Origin: PALSA-894 sp963757565
GTDB taxonomy: Bacteria > Pseudomonadota > Alphaproteobacteria > Rhizobiales > Xanthobacteraceae
Assembly (NCBI GenBank): GCA_963757565.1
Contig: CAVWSB010000006.1
Location: forward strand, 310,001-374,000
DNA length: 64,000 nucleotides
Direction: 5' to 3'
A model generated the notes under the pieces. The model saw only the letters and a program-made list of their open reading frames with translations, had not been told where the DNA came from and did not search any database. Both the position numbers and the translations under genes were made by a program. Each line of letters opens with the position of its first letter. Within the stretch, counting starts at the first letter, position 1. This document shows positions 42,702-53,285 of the stretch, in pieces.

Positions 42702-45271
42702 TCAGTTCATCGCCTCTTTCACCAGCTCGGCCTCGGCTTCGGCGAGCAGCGCGTCGGAGGCCTCGCCGTAGACCATCTCGCGGCCGATCTCGAGCATCAC
42801 CGGCACGGCGAGCGGCGAGACGTGATCGAGCGGCGTGTGGGTGATGTGCCCGCGCACGCGCGCCAGCATTTCACTCACGCGGCGGATGTCGAGCAGGCCG
42901 GACGACGCATCCGCATAGGCGGCGCGCAGCAAGAGGTGATCGGGCTGATGCTTGCGCAGCACGTCGTAGACAAGGTCGGTCGAGATGGTCATCTGGCGGC
43001 GCGACTTCTCCTCGCCCGGATAGCGCCGCTCGATCAGCCCCGCGATGATCGCACAATTGCGGAAGGTGCGCTTCATCAGCGCGCTTTCGGCGAGCCAGGC
43101 CTCGAGATCGTCGCCGAGCATGTCCTCATCGAAAAGCTTGTCGAGCGAGATTTCGCCGCGCTCGATCGCGAAAGCCGGGTCGCGCAGGCCCCATACGGCG
43201 AGCGCATATTCGTTCGCGACGAAGCCGAGCGGGCGCATGCGCGCGCGCTCCAGCCGGCGCGTCAGCAGCATGCCGAGCGTCTGGTGCGCGAGCCGCCCCT
43301 CGAACGGATAGCAGACGAGATAATATTTCGCAGCGCGCGGAAACGTCTCGACCAGCAGTTCGCGTTTGCCCGGCAGGCGCGAGCGGCTCTCCTGAATCTC
43401 CAGCCATTCGCGCACCTGATCGGGCAGCGCGCGCCACGCCGAATGGTCGGCCAGGATGCCGCGCACGCGGTCCGCCAGATACGTCGAGAGCGGAAACTTG
43501 CCGCCCTCGTAGGACGGCACTTTCGGGATCGGGATCGTGCGAGCGCGACACGTAAACCTCGTCCTCGACGATCGCCTCGTATTTCAGCACCTCGCCGGCG
43601 AACACGAAGGTGTCGCCCGGCGTCATCGTCTCGACGAAATACTCCTCGACCTGGCCGAGCAGCCGGCCGCCGCGCGGGATCACTTTGGAGGCACGCGAGC
43701 GCACGAGACGCACCTTCAGCATGTCGGCCTCCACGATGGTGCCAACATTCATGCGGTACATCTGCGCGACGCGCGGGTGCGCGATACGCCAACTCCCGTC
43801 CTTCATCTGCCTGATCTTCGCGAAGCGCTCGTAGGATTTGAGCGCGTAGCCGCCGGTCGCGACGAAATCGGTGGTGGCGTCGAAGTCGGCGCGGGAAAGC
43901 GCCGCGTAGGGCGCGGCGGTCGTCACCTCGCGATAAAGATCGTCGGCGTGGAACGGCACGCCGCAGGCGCAGCCGAGCACGTGCTGCGCCAGCACGTCGA
44001 GCCCGCCGATGCGCAACGGCGGCGTGTCCTGCGCATTCACCGCGACGGCCTGAATGGCCGCGGTGCATTCCAGCACCTCGAAGCGATTGGCCGGCACGAG
44101 CACCCCTTTCGAGGGCTCATCCATGCGGTGATTGGCGCGGCCGATGCGCTGGAGCAACCGCGAGGCGCCTTTCGGCGCGCCGACATTGATCACCAGATCG
44201 ACGTCGCCCCAGTCGATGCCGAGATCGAGCGAGGAGGTCGCCACCACGGCGCGCAGCTTTCCCGCCGCCATCGCATCCTCGACGCGGCGGCGCTGGCCGA
44301 CATCGAGCGAGCCATGATGCAGCGCGATCGCGAGATTATCGTCGTTCATCCCCCACAGCTGCTGGAAGATCGAACTCGGCCTGGCTGCGCGTGTTGACGA
44401 AGATGAGCGTCATCGCGTGACGCTTGATCAGCTCATAAATTTCGCCCAGCGCGTGCCGCGCCGAATGCCCGGCCCAGGGCAGCCGCTCGGCGGTGTCGAG
44501 CATGGTGATGTCGGGCGCGGCGCCGGGTTCGGCGAGCACCAGGTCAGCGCGCCGGTCGCCGCCGGTCTGCGGCACGAGATAACGGCGCAGATCGTCCGGC
44601 TCGGCGACGGTCGCCGAAAGGCCGATGGTGGTGAGACCGGGCGCGATGGTGAACAGCCGCGCGAGCCCGAGCGACAGGAGATCGCCGCGTTTGCTCATCA
44701 CCAGCGAATGCAGTTCGTCGAGGATCACGCGCTTGAGCGAGCCGAACAGGAACGGCGCGTCGTCGGAGGCAAGCAGCAGCGCGAGCTGCTCGGGCGTGGT
44801 GAGCAGGATATCGGGCGGGTCGCGGCGCTGGCGCTGGCGCTTCGACACCGGCGTGTCGCCGGTGCGCGTCTCGATGCGGATCGGCAGCGCCATGTCGGCG
44901 ACAGGCTTTTCCAGATTGCGCGCGATGTCGACCGCCAGCGCTTTCAATGGCGAAATGTAGAGCGTGTGCAGCCCGCCCGAGCGGCGAATGCCGCGGCCGG
45001 TGGAGATCAGCTTTTTTCCCTTTGCGGGAACGTCTGGCGCCTTCCCGCTCAACTCCACCAGCGTCGGCAGGAACCCCGCCAGCGTCTTGCCGGCGCCGGT
45101 CGGCGCGATCAGCAGCGCGGAGCGCCCGGCGCGCGCGACGCGCAGCAATTCGAGCTGATGCGCGCGCGGCGCCCAGCCGCGCGTGGCGAACCAGCGCGTA
45201 AAGAGGTCGGGCAATCTCGGCGGGGCGGTCGAGCACGGAACAGAAGTAATGGCCGCCCGGCCGCTTGTCAT
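42702..45271 (-). pseudogene. Ligase-associated DEXH-box helicase (Lhr-type), two frameshifts
   Basis: Joined across frames it is a full helicase of about 855 aa. Walker A APTGAGKTLAGF, DEXH-type ILDELHSLV, GLSATVAEPDDL, motif VI QRIGRANHRMDEPSKG, and the Lhr C-terminal part ending ELVKEAMN are all present. Frame changes: near 44371 (one extra base in AEFIFQQLWG) and near 43526 (one extra C in a CCC run, before KVPSYEGGKFPL). The ATG at 45271 overlaps the upstream methyltransferase stop. Conservation is high on both sides of each break, so sequencing error is credible. Confidence 0.85.
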
Positions 45272-46171
45272 CGGCGCGCGAGCACCAGCAGGCCCGGCAC
45301 CGGCTTTCGATTTTCCATGCGCGAGGAGGCGCGCGTCAGTTCCACAAGTGACAGGCCCGCATCCGCGATGGCGTCGCGCACGAATTTTTCGCCGTGCGCA
45401 TAGCGCATTTTCGCGCCGACGATCGCGCCGTCGCCGTCATGCGTCTCGACCGTGAAGCCGAGCAATCCGCCCGGTGCGAGCACACGCGCGACGGCCGCGC
45501 ACACCTCGGCGACATCCGCCACATAGGCGAACACGTCGGCGGCGATCACCAGATGCGCGCTCGCCGCCTGTTCGTCTGCGAGAAACTACCCGATGTCGCC
45601 GACCGTGAGCTTGTCGTAGAGGCCCTTGAGGCGCGCCACGTCAACCATCTTCGATGAGAGATCGACACCCGAGAGCCAATCCACATGCGGGCGGAACGCC
45701 GCGCCCGCGAGCCCTGTGCCGCAGCCGAGATCGAGCATGCGTGCCGAAGCGCGTGCCGTGTTTGGTCACCGCATCGCGCAGCAGCGCGGGCGCGCGGTAT
45801 CCCAGATCCTCCAGCGCACGGTCGAAGCGCGGCGCGTACTGATCGAACAGCGTGCGCACATAGGCGTGCAGGTCCGCGGTGGCGGGATCGGCCGCGCCAA
45901 GACTTGCGAGCCGCATCCGCGCGCCGAACCTGTCATCCGCATCGGCCGACGCCGCGCGTCCGAAAGCCGCGATGGCGCCCCCGCGCTCGCCCAAGGCCTC
46001 GCGCGTTTCGCCCAGCGCGAACCAGGCCGACGCGAAGCCGGGCGCGAGTTCCGTCGCCTGCAGATAGAGATCGGCGGCCGCCGCGAGATCGCCGTCCGCC
46101 GCATAGCCGCGCGCGCGCTCGTAACGCGCATCCGCGATCAGATCGCCGGAGGTGATGAACAGTGCGGCCAC
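45268..46171 (-). pseudogene. TPR-containing SAM-dependent methyltransferase, frameshift and in-frame stop
   Basis: N-terminal TPR-like helices (YERARGYAADGDLAAAADLY), then the methyltransferase core MLDLGCGTGLAGAAFRPHV and ADVFAYVADVAEVCAAVARV. The frame shifts near 45739 (extra base before MLDLGCGTG). In the repaired frame a TAG stop falls at 45586-45588, between LTVGDIG and FLADEQ, where Glu would be expected. This nonsense codon makes a real pseudogene more likely than for its neighbours. The start is probably GTG 46171. Confidence 0.72.
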
Positions 46172-46202
46172 GCGCGCCTCGCGGGTTAGCAATGCGGCCG
46201 AT

Positions 46203-47296
46203 ATGACATATCTGAAGGCCATGCGCCCGGAAGACATGTTGCGCCCGACGCCGGCCGGACTGTGCTGCCAGATCGGCGGCTTCCACATCGATCCGGTGCG
46301 CCCGGTCGAGAAGGCGCTGATCACGCACGGCCATTCGGACCATGCGCGCCCGGGCCACGGCGCGGTGCTCGCCACGCAGGAAACGCTCGACATGATGCGC
46401 CTGCGCTACGGGGCGAATTTCGCTGGCTCCACGCAGGCGATCGGCTATGGCGAAACGCTGAAGCTCGGCAAGGTCGATGTGTCATTTCACGCAGCCGGGC
46501 ATGTGCTCGGCTCGGCGCAGATCTGCGTCGCCGCCAACGGCACGCGCGTGGTCGCGTCGGGCGACTACAAGGATGTGCCCGATCCGACCTGCGCGCCGTT
46601 CGAGCTGGTCGCAGTGCGATGCCTTCATCACCGAGGCGACGTTCGGGCTGCCGGTGTTCCGCCACGGCGACGCGGCGGGCGAGATCGCCAAGCTGCTGCG
46701 CTCGGTCGAACTGTTTCCCGAGCGCGCGCATCTGGTCGGCGCCTATTCGCTCGGCAAGGCGCAGCGCGTCATCGCGCTCATTCGTGCGGCCGGGTACGAC
46801 AAGCCGATCTACCTGCACGGCGCGATGGAGAGCATCACGCGCTATTACGTCTCGCGCGGGATCGACCTCGGCGAGTTGCGCCCCGTGATCGGCACGCCAC
46901 AAGGCGGAGCTCGCGGGCGTCATCGCGCTCTGCCCGCCGTCATCGTTGCAGGACCGCTGGACGCGGCGATTCCCCGATCCGGTCTCGGCCTTCGCGTCGG
47001 GCTGGATGCGGGTGCGCGCGCGGGCCCGCCAGCGCGGCGTCGAGCTGCCGCTGGTGATTTCCGATCACGCCGACTGGGATGGGCTCTGCGCCACGATCGC
47101 GGCAACCGGCGCGTCGCAGATCTGGGTCACGCATGGCGCCGAGGAGGCGCTGGTGCACTGGTGCACGCAGCGCGGGCTTGAGGCGCGGCCGCTCGGGCTG
47201 GTGGGCTATGGCGATGAGGATGAGGGGACGAGCGGCGATACCGGTGCCACCGACGCAGGTGCGCTCCCTCTCCCGGCGGGGAGAGGGCTGGGGTGA
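46203..47296 (+). pseudogene. Ligase-associated DNA damage response exonuclease, two frameshifts
   Basis: MBL-fold/beta-CASP exonuclease of the DNA repair set. Start MTYLKAMRPEDMLRPTPAGL at 46203. Metal site ITHGHSDHARPGH, later HAAGHVLGSAQI and SGDYKDVPDPTC; C-terminal half with ISDHADWDGLC and WVTHGAEEAL. Frame changes near 46611 (+1, in VQCDAFITEATFG) and near 46900 (+1, in KAELAGVIALCPPSS). The end runs into a palindromic element, so the native C-terminus is uncertain. Confidence 0.82.
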
Positions 47297-47373
47297 GGGG
47301 GGCAATTCTCTGACGAAGCCCCCTCACCCGGCGCGCAATCGCGCGCCGACCTCTCCCCACAGGGGAGAGGTGA
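47264..47373. repeat. Paired palindromic element, type D, copy 1
   Basis: About 110 bp built from CCCTCTCCC/GGGAGAGGG and CCTCTCCCC/GGGGAGAGG hairpins around GGTGAGGGGG / CCCCCTCACC arms. It covers the end of the exonuclease frame and the gap before the ligase. Confidence 0.8.
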
Positions 47374-47385
47374 AGGAAGCGAAGC

Positions 47386-49237
47386 ATGAACCGCTTTGCC
47401 GCCCTGCTCGACCGGCTCGCCTACGAGCCGAGCCGCAACGCGAAGCTGCGGCTGATGACCGATTATTTTCGCGTCACGCCCGATCCGGAGCGCGGCTACG
47501 CGCTCGCGGCGATCACCGGCACGCTCTCGTTCCGCCATGCCAAGGCCGGGATCATCCGCGCGCTGATCGCCGAGCGCAGCGACCCGATGCTGTTCGAGCT
47601 GTCCTATGACTACGTGGGGGATCTGTCCGAGACGGTCGCGCTGATGTGGCCTGCCTCTCCACGTACTCGATCGGCTCCCTCCCCCTTGAGGGGGAGGGTT
47701 GGGGAGGGGGGTCGAGAGGTTCGCATGATCGCATGACCCCCACCCCTAACCCCTCCCCGCAAGGGGGAGGGGAACAGATCGTGCGCGCGACGAATGCCCC
47801 CACCCTCACCCACGTTGTCACCACCCTCGCCGCGCTCGGCAAGTCCGAACTCCCCGCCCAGCTCGCCGCATGGCTCGATGCACTCGACGAGACCGGGCGC
47901 TGGGCGCTGCTCAAGCTGGTCACCGGCGCGCTGCGCATCGGCGTATCGGCGCGGCTCGCAAAAACCGCCGTCGCGGCGCTTGGCGACAAGGAGGCCGACG
48001 AGGTCGAGCTGGTGTGGCCCGGCCTTGCACCGCCGTACGAAGAATTATTCGCCTGGATCGAGGGCCGCGCCGACAAGCCGGTGAACATCGATCCCGCGCC
48101 ATTCCGCCCTGTGATGCTGAGCCACGCAATCGAGGAGCCGGATTTCGCCGGACTCGATCCCGCGCACTTCGCCGCTGAATGGAAATGGGACGGCATCCGC
48201 GTGCAGGCGGTGGCGGGCACGGGCGACGGCAAGCGCGTGGCGCGGCTTTATTCGCGCACCGGCGAGGACATTTCCGGCGCGTTTCCCGACCTCACCGAAG
48301 CGCTCACTGTCGACGCCGCGATCGACGGCGAACTGCTCATCATGCGCGCAGGGCCGCGTGCAGTCGTTCAACGTGCTGCAGCAGCGGCTCAACCGCAAAA
48401 CGCTGAATGCGAAGACTGCTCGCGGATTTTCCTGCGCATCTGCGCGCCTACGATCTGCTCGCGGAAGGCGATGAAGACCTGCGCGAAAAGCCTTTCGCCG
48501 AGCGCCGCGCCCGGCTGGAGGCGCTCATCGCACGGCTCGACACCTCGCGCATCGACCTGTCAACACTGGTGCCCTTCACAACATGGAGCGATCTCACCGC
48601 GGCGCGCGCCGATCCGGCCACCGCCGGTGCAGGTGAGGATGCCGAGGCGGTCGAAGGCGTGATGCTCAAGCGGCGCGACGCACCTTACATGCCGGGCCGG
48701 CCGAAGGGCCTGTGGTGGAAATGGAAACGCGACCCGCACGTGATCGACGCGGTGCTGATGTATGCTCAGCGCGGGCACGGCAAGCGCTCGTCGTTCTATT
48801 CGGACTATACGTTCGGCGTGTGGACGCCCGGCGAAAGCGGCGACGAGTTGGTGCCGGTCGGCAAGGCCTATTTCGGCTTCACCGACGAGGAGCTGAACCA
48901 GATCGACAAGTTCGTGCGCAACAACACGGTCAATCGCTTCGGGCCGGTGCGCGAGGTGACGCACGAGCCGGCGCAGGGGCTGGTGCTGGAAGTCGCGTTC
49001 GAAGGTTTGCAGCGCTCGACGCGCCACAAATCCGGCATTGCGATGCGCTTCCCACGCATTTCCCGCCTGCGCTGGGACAAGCCGCCAGCAGAGGCCGACC
49101 GGCTGGAGACGCTGGAGAAGATGCTGCGCGCCGAGGACGACGCAACCTCGGTGCGGCCCGCCACACGCTCGGTGCAACCCTCTCCCCTTGAGGGAGAGGG
49201 TGGACGATCCGAGCGACTGCGAGGATCGTCCGGGTGA
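47386..49237 (+). pseudogene. ATP-dependent DNA ligase of the damage-response set, three frameshifts and inserted palindrome
   Basis: N-terminal segment MNRFAALLDRLAYEPSRNAK and YDYVGDLSETVALMWP. After a palindromic insertion the frame resumes with THVVTTLAALGKSELPAQ and LDALDETGRWALLKLVTGAL. The adenylation Lys is in AAEWKWDGIRVQ (48183-48185); MYQ-type C-terminal OB region from VEGVMLKRRDAPYMPGRP. Frame changes: within 47660-47780, near 48353 (GRVQSFNVLQQ) and near 48414. The last about 20 residues come from another palindromic element. Acts with helicase, PdeM and exonuclease; repair role known by context. Confidence 0.82.
47675..47773. repeat. Paired palindromic element, type D, copy 2, inside the ligase frame
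   Basis: CTCCCTCCCCCTTGAGGGGG hairpin, a GGTTGGGGAGGGG arm and its complement, then a CCTCCCC GCAAG GGGGAGG hairpin. It lies between two conserved ligase segments, and a frame change falls within it. Confidence 0.8.
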
Positions 49238-49311
49238 GGGGTCGGTTCATTCAGCAAAACCCCTCACCCGGCTCGCTTCGCTCGCCACCCTCTCCCTCAA
49301 GGGGAGAGGGT
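49177..49311. repeat. Paired palindromic element, type D, copy 3, at the ligase end
   Basis: Two CCCTCTCCC-type hairpins flank GGGTGAGGGG and CCCCTCACCC arms. It encodes the last residues of the ligase frame (PSPLEGEGGRSE) and extends into the intergenic gap. Confidence 0.8.
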
Positions 49312-49355
49312 AAGAGGCCGCTTCGGCCGCTGGCATTTCGTGATAGGATCAGCGC

Positions 49356-49640
49356 ATGACCGATCGCATCGAAACGACCAGACCCGCCACCAGCCGCTTC
49401 CTCGGCGGACCGCCGTTGTCCGTCGTATTCCGGCTGATCCTGTTGTGCGTGCTGGTCGGCGTGATCCTGCATGCGCTCGGCTTCGATCCCGGCAATATCA
49501 TCGAGAGCCTTCGCCGCATGGTGCAGGCGATCTGGGACATGGGCTTCGATGCGGTGCGCTGGGTGTGGCGCTATTTCCTGCTCGGCGCGATCATCGTGGT
49601 CCCGATCTGGCTGATCATGCGGCTCGCGCGGGCGCGCTGA
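49356..49640 (+). CDS. DUF6460-type small membrane protein
   Basis: 94 aa: RFLGGPPLSVVFRLILLC near the N-terminus, then LGFDPGNIIESLRRMV and VWRYFLLGAIIVVPIWLIMRL. Two membrane segments. The pattern matches DUF6460 proteins of alphaproteobacteria, whose function is unknown. Follows the ligase locus on the same strand. Confidence 0.82.
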   Translation: MTDRIETTRPATSRFLGGPPLSVVFRLILLCVLVGVILHALGFDPGNIIESLRRMVQAIWDMGFDAVRWVWRYFLLGAIIVVPIWLIMRLARAR

Positions 49641-49717
49641 GCCACATCAACAAAACGCGTGACTGCCATTCGGCAAATCGATTGGCCGCAGCGCAAACAC
49701 GCTGCTAATCCCTGCGC

Positions 49718-51061
49718 GTGAACGCGCCCGAACCTCCGCACCATTTCGCCGTCACGCACGCCCGCGTCCTCGCGATCGCGGTGCCGATGACGCTGTCCAA
49801 CGCCACGACCCCGCTGCTCGGCGTGGTGGCGACCGCGGTGATCGGCCGGCTCGGACAGGCGCACCTGCTCGGCGCGGTCGCGATGTCATCAGTCGTGTTC
49901 GACTGCCTGTTCTGGCTGTTCGCGTTCCTGCGCATGTCCACCGTGGCGCTCACCGCGCAGGCGCTCGGCCGCGACGACGTGGCCGAGGAGCGCGCCACGC
50001 TGATGCGCGCGCTGCTCATCGCCGCCGTATCCGGCGTTGCGCTGATCGTGCTGCAGGTGCCGCTGGGAGTGGCCATCTACCGCATGATGGGCGCAAGCGA
50101 CGAAACGACGCGCGCAGCGCAAATCTATTTTCATGTGCGCATCTGGTCGGCGCCGTTCGTGCTGGCGAACTACGTGCTGTTCGGCTGGCTGGTCGGGCTC
50201 ACACGCGCCAACATCGCGCTTGCGCTGCAAATTACCATCAACCTCACCAACGCGGGCGCCATCACGCTGCTGGTCGTGGTGTTCGATTTCGGCGTGACCG
50301 GAGCCGCGCTCGCCGCCGTCATCGCCGAAGCGGTCGGCACGACGTTCGGCCTGATCGTGGCGCTGCGCATCGCGGGTGCGCGCATGCCGGATGCCGGGAC
50401 GATCTTCGATCGCGCGCGGCTGGTCCGGCTGCTCGTCGTGAACCGCGACATCTTCATCCGCACCGCGCTGCTGATCGCCGCATGGGGATTCTTCGCCGCG
50501 CAGGGCGCGCGCTCGGGCGACGTGGTGCTGGCGGCGAACTCGGTGCTGCACAATCTCATGCTGGTCGGCGCTTTCTTTCTCGACGGATTTGCGCTCGCCG
50601 CCGAGCAACTGTGCGGACGCGCGATCGGCGCGCACGACCGGGCCGCGTTCTCACGCTCGGTCAAACTGTCGGTCACCTGGGGCTTCGGCTTTGGCGCCGC
50701 GACGACGCTCGCCGTGCTACTTGCCGGACCGTCGTTGATCGACATGATGACGGCGAGCCCCGATGTGCGGGTCGTGGCGCGCAGCTATCTCGTCTATTCG
50801 GCATTCGCCTCGGTGATCGGCACCTTCGCGTTCACCTATGACGGCATTTACATCGGCGCGACCTGGACGCGCGACATGCGCAACCTGATGATCGTCACGC
50901 TCGCCTGCTATCTGCTGGTGTGGTGGCTCACGCTGCCGCTCGGCAACGCCGGACTGTGGATCGCGATCCTGGTGTTCTTCGGCGCGCGCGGCGCCCTGCA
51001 GGCCGCGCGCTATCCGGCGCTCGCAAGGGCGGCGTTCAACCCGGCCACGGCTCCGCGGTGA
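49718..51061 (+). CDS. MATE-family efflux transporter (DinF-like)
   Basis: 447 aa with twelve helices; cation-coupled export of organic cations or drugs. The GTG at 49718 opens MNAPEPPHHFAVTHARVL. Typical MATE stretches: LAIAVPMTLSNATTPLLGVV and its second-half repeat; GRAIGAHDRAAFSRSV. The last 26 bases overlap the convergent pyrD gene. Confidence 0.9.
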   Translation: MNAPEPPHHFAVTHARVLAIAVPMTLSNATTPLLGVVATAVIGRLGQAHLLGAVAMSSVVFDCLFWLFAFLRMSTVALTAQALGRDDVAEERATLMRALLIAAVSGVALIVLQVPLGVAIYRMMGASDETTRAAQIYFHVRIWSAPFVLANYVLFGWLVGLTRANIALALQITINLTNAGAITLLVVVFDFGVTGAALAAVIAEAVGTTFGLIVALRIAGARMPDAGTIFDRARLVRLLVVNRDIFIRTALLIAAWGFFAAQGARSGDVVLAANSVLHNLMLVGAFFLDGFALAAEQLCGRAIGAHDRAAFSRSVKLSVTWGFGFGAATTLAVLLAGPSLIDMMTASPDVRVVARSYLVYSAFASVIGTFAFTYDGIYIGATWTRDMRNLMIVTLACYLLVWWLTLPLGNAGLWIAILVFFGARGALQAARYPALARAAFNPATAPR

Positions 51062-52124
51062 CCGCCGCCGCGTCGCGGCCGACCGCATCGGCAAGCGTGT
51101 CGAGACGGCCGACGCGCAGGAAATCGAGCAGATCCTTCTTGATCGCCGCGATCAGTCCGACGCCGCGGAAAATCAGCCCTGAGTAAAGCTGGATCAGGCT
51201 TGCGCCCGCCTTGATCTTGGCGAACGCGGCCGCACCTGAGTCCACCCCGCCCGCGCCGATCAGCGGGAACGCGCCTTCGGCGCGCACATAGGACTCCGCC
51301 AGCATGCGGGTCGAGAGCGCGAACAGCGGACGGCCCGAGAGCCCGCCCTGCTCTTTCGCCGTCTTGCCGTCGCGCAGATTCGGCCGGCTGATCGTGGTGT
51401 TGCCGACGATCATGCCGTCGATGGCATGATGGCGCGCAACGCCGACGACGTCGTCCAGGTCGGAGAGCGTCAGGTCGGGTGCGATCTTGAGCAGCAGTGG
51501 CTTGCGTGCCGCGTCCTCGGTGGCGTGTTCGCGGGCGTCGATCACGCGCGAGAGCAGATCGTCGAGCGCGCTCGCCTGCTGCAGATTGCGCAGGCCGGGC
51601 GTATTGGGTGACGAGACATTCACCGTGAGGAAATCGACATGCGGCGCGAGCGCCGTGATGCAGGCAACATAATCGGCGGCGCGGTCGGCCGTATCCTTGT
51701 TGGCGCCGATGTTGATGCCGACGACGCCGGTGTCCTTGCGCGCCGCGAGCCGCTGCGCGACCGCCGCCGCACCCTCGCTGTTCAGACCGAGCCGGTTGAT
51801 GACGCCCTGATCAGCATCGAGCCGGAACAGGCGCGGACGCGGATTGCCGGGCTGCGGCTGCGGCGTGACGCCACCCGCCTCGACGAAGCCGAAGCCAAGC
51901 CGGAACAGAGCGTCGGTCACCTCGGCATTCTTGTCGAAACCAGCCGCAAGCCCGACCGGATTGGGAAACGTCAGGCCGAATGCGTGCACGCTAAGCTTCG
52001 TGTCATCCGGCCCCGGCTGCGGCAGAGGCGCGAGCTTGAGCGCATTGAGCGCCAGCGCATGCGCGGTCTCGGGATCGAGCGTGCGCAGCAGCGGACGGGC
52101 CAGGCGGTCGAACAGCGCAATCAT
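51036..52124 (-). CDS. pyrD: Dihydroorotate dehydrogenase (quinone), class 2
   Basis: Fourth step of pyrimidine synthesis, membrane-associated and quinone-linked. 362 aa. N-terminal hydrophobic contact helix MIALFDRLARPLLRTLDPET, FMN-binding core NPVGLAAGFDKNAEV, catalytic Ser in NVSSPNTPGLRNLQ, and C-terminal GAGGVDSGAAAFAKIKAGAS. The ATG at 52124 overlaps the DUF952 stop. Confidence 0.96.
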   Translation of the reverse strand: MIALFDRLARPLLRTLDPETAHALALNALKLAPLPQPGPDDTKLSVHAFGLTFPNPVGLAAGFDKNAEVTDALFRLGFGFVEAGGVTPQPQPGNPRPRLFRLDADQGVINRLGLNSEGAAAVAQRLAARKDTGVVGINIGANKDTADRAADYVACITALAPHVDFLTVNVSSPNTPGLRNLQQASALDDLLSRVIDAREHATEDAARKPLLLKIAPDLTLSDLDDVVGVARHHAIDGMIVGNTTISRPNLRDGKTAKEQGGLSGRPLFALSTRMLAESYVRAEGAFPLIGAGGVDSGAAAFAKIKAGASLIQLYSGLIFRGVGLIAAIKKDLLDFLRVGRLDTLADAVGRDAAAVTAEPWPG

Positions 52125-52462
52125 TCCAGCTCCGGAAACACATGGCCTTGCGGACCGAGCGGCAGCGGCTTCACCCAGCGGACGGCGGAGAGCGGCATCG
52201 TGCCGTAAAGGTGCGGAAACAACGCGCCGCCGCGCGAGGGCTCATGGCGCAGCACCGCCCCAAGCATCGCCGAATCGACGGCGATCAGCAGCAGGTCATT
52301 CCGGCCCGCGAAATGCCGCGCCGCCGTCTCGGCCACCTGCTCCCGTGTGGAAAAGTGGATGTAGCCGTCGGCATGGTCCACCGGCGCGCCGGTGAACACG
52401 CCGGCGCGCTCGGCCTCGGCCCACAGGGGCGCATCGCAGATCTTGTAGATCGTGGCAGTCAC
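52121..52462 (-). CDS. DUF952 domain protein
   Basis: 113 aa from a GTG at 52462 (VTATIYKICDAPLWAEAE). Family stretch GAPVDHADGYIHFSTREQV and EPSRGGALFPHLYGTMPL. Function unknown; often upstream of pyrD in alphaproteobacteria. The stop overlaps the pyrD ATG, so it is translationally coupled. The upstream extension to 52534 lacks conservation. Confidence 0.87.
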   Translation of the reverse strand: MTATIYKICDAPLWAEAERAGVFTGAPVDHADGYIHFSTREQVAETAARHFAGRNDLLLIAVDSAMLGAVLRHEPSRGGALFPHLYGTMPLSAVRWVKPLPLGPQGHVFPELE

Positions 52463-52599
52463 GGGGCCTCGCTGCGCCGACCCTATGCGCGGCTTGTCCA
52501 CACCTTCAAGTCTCGCCGATAAAGTGATGGACAAACTTAGCTTATATTCCTACATAGACGGCAAGATTCGGACTTCTGACCTGCGAACGGAGGGACGCC

Positions 52600-53244
52600 G
52601 TGGCCCCGCGTGCAATGCTGACCCATTCGGACATCTGGAACGCCGTCGACCGGCTCGCGGCGCGCGCCGGCCTCTCGGCCTCGGGGCTCGCCAAGAAGGC
52701 CGGGCTCGACCCGACCACATTCAACAAGTCGAAGCGCATCACGCCGGAAGGCCGCCCGCGCTGGCCTTCGACCGAATCGGTCGCAAAGTCGCTGGCCGCA
52801 ACCGCCACCACGGTGGACACCTTCGTGTCGCTGATCACCGACCGCGGCGGCGCCTCCACCCAGGCGGTGCCGCTGATCGGGCTCGCGCAGGCCGGGTCCG
52901 GCGGCTACTTCGACGATGGCGGCTTTCCGGTCGGCAAGGGCTGGGACGAAATCGCGTTCCCGGCGGTGAACGACGAGCATGCCTATGCGCTCGAGGTCTC
53001 CGGCAACTCGATGGAGCCCGCCTATCGCGACGGCACCATCATCATGGTGTCGCCGGCAGCCCCGGTGCGGCGCGGCGACCGCGTCGTGGTGAAGACCAAG
53101 GACGGCGAGGTGATGGCGAAGGAATTGAAGCGCCGCACCTCGAAGTCGATCGAGCTGCGCTCGTTCAATCCGGACCACAAGGAGCGCACGCTGTCGGTCA
53201 ATGACGTGATCTGGATTGCCCGCATCATGTGGGCGAGTCAGTAG
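52600..53244 (+). CDS. HTH and S24-peptidase domain regulator (LexA/CI-like)
   Basis: 214 aa. The N-terminal HTH (about 10-60, SASGLAKKAGLDPTTFNKSKR) is followed by an S24 domain with Ser137 in SGNSMEPAYRDG and Lys174 in EVMAKEL. A possible Ala-Gly cleavage site is at 98-99 (LAQAG). Such proteins derepress targets by self-cleavage in damaged cells, but many host members are stable regulators. GTG 52600 has GGAGG at 6 bases. Divergent from DUF952-pyrD. Confidence 0.87.
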   Translation: MAPRAMLTHSDIWNAVDRLAARAGLSASGLAKKAGLDPTTFNKSKRITPEGRPRWPSTESVAKSLAATATTVDTFVSLITDRGGASTQAVPLIGLAQAGSGGYFDDGGFPVGKGWDEIAFPAVNDEHAYALEVSGNSMEPAYRDGTIIMVSPAAPVRRGDRVVVKTKDGEVMAKELKRRTSKSIELRSFNPDHKERTLSVNDVIWIARIMWASQ

Positions 53245-53285
53245 GGCGCGCTCGCGACCCGATCACTGGCGCCGCGATTTCGCTT

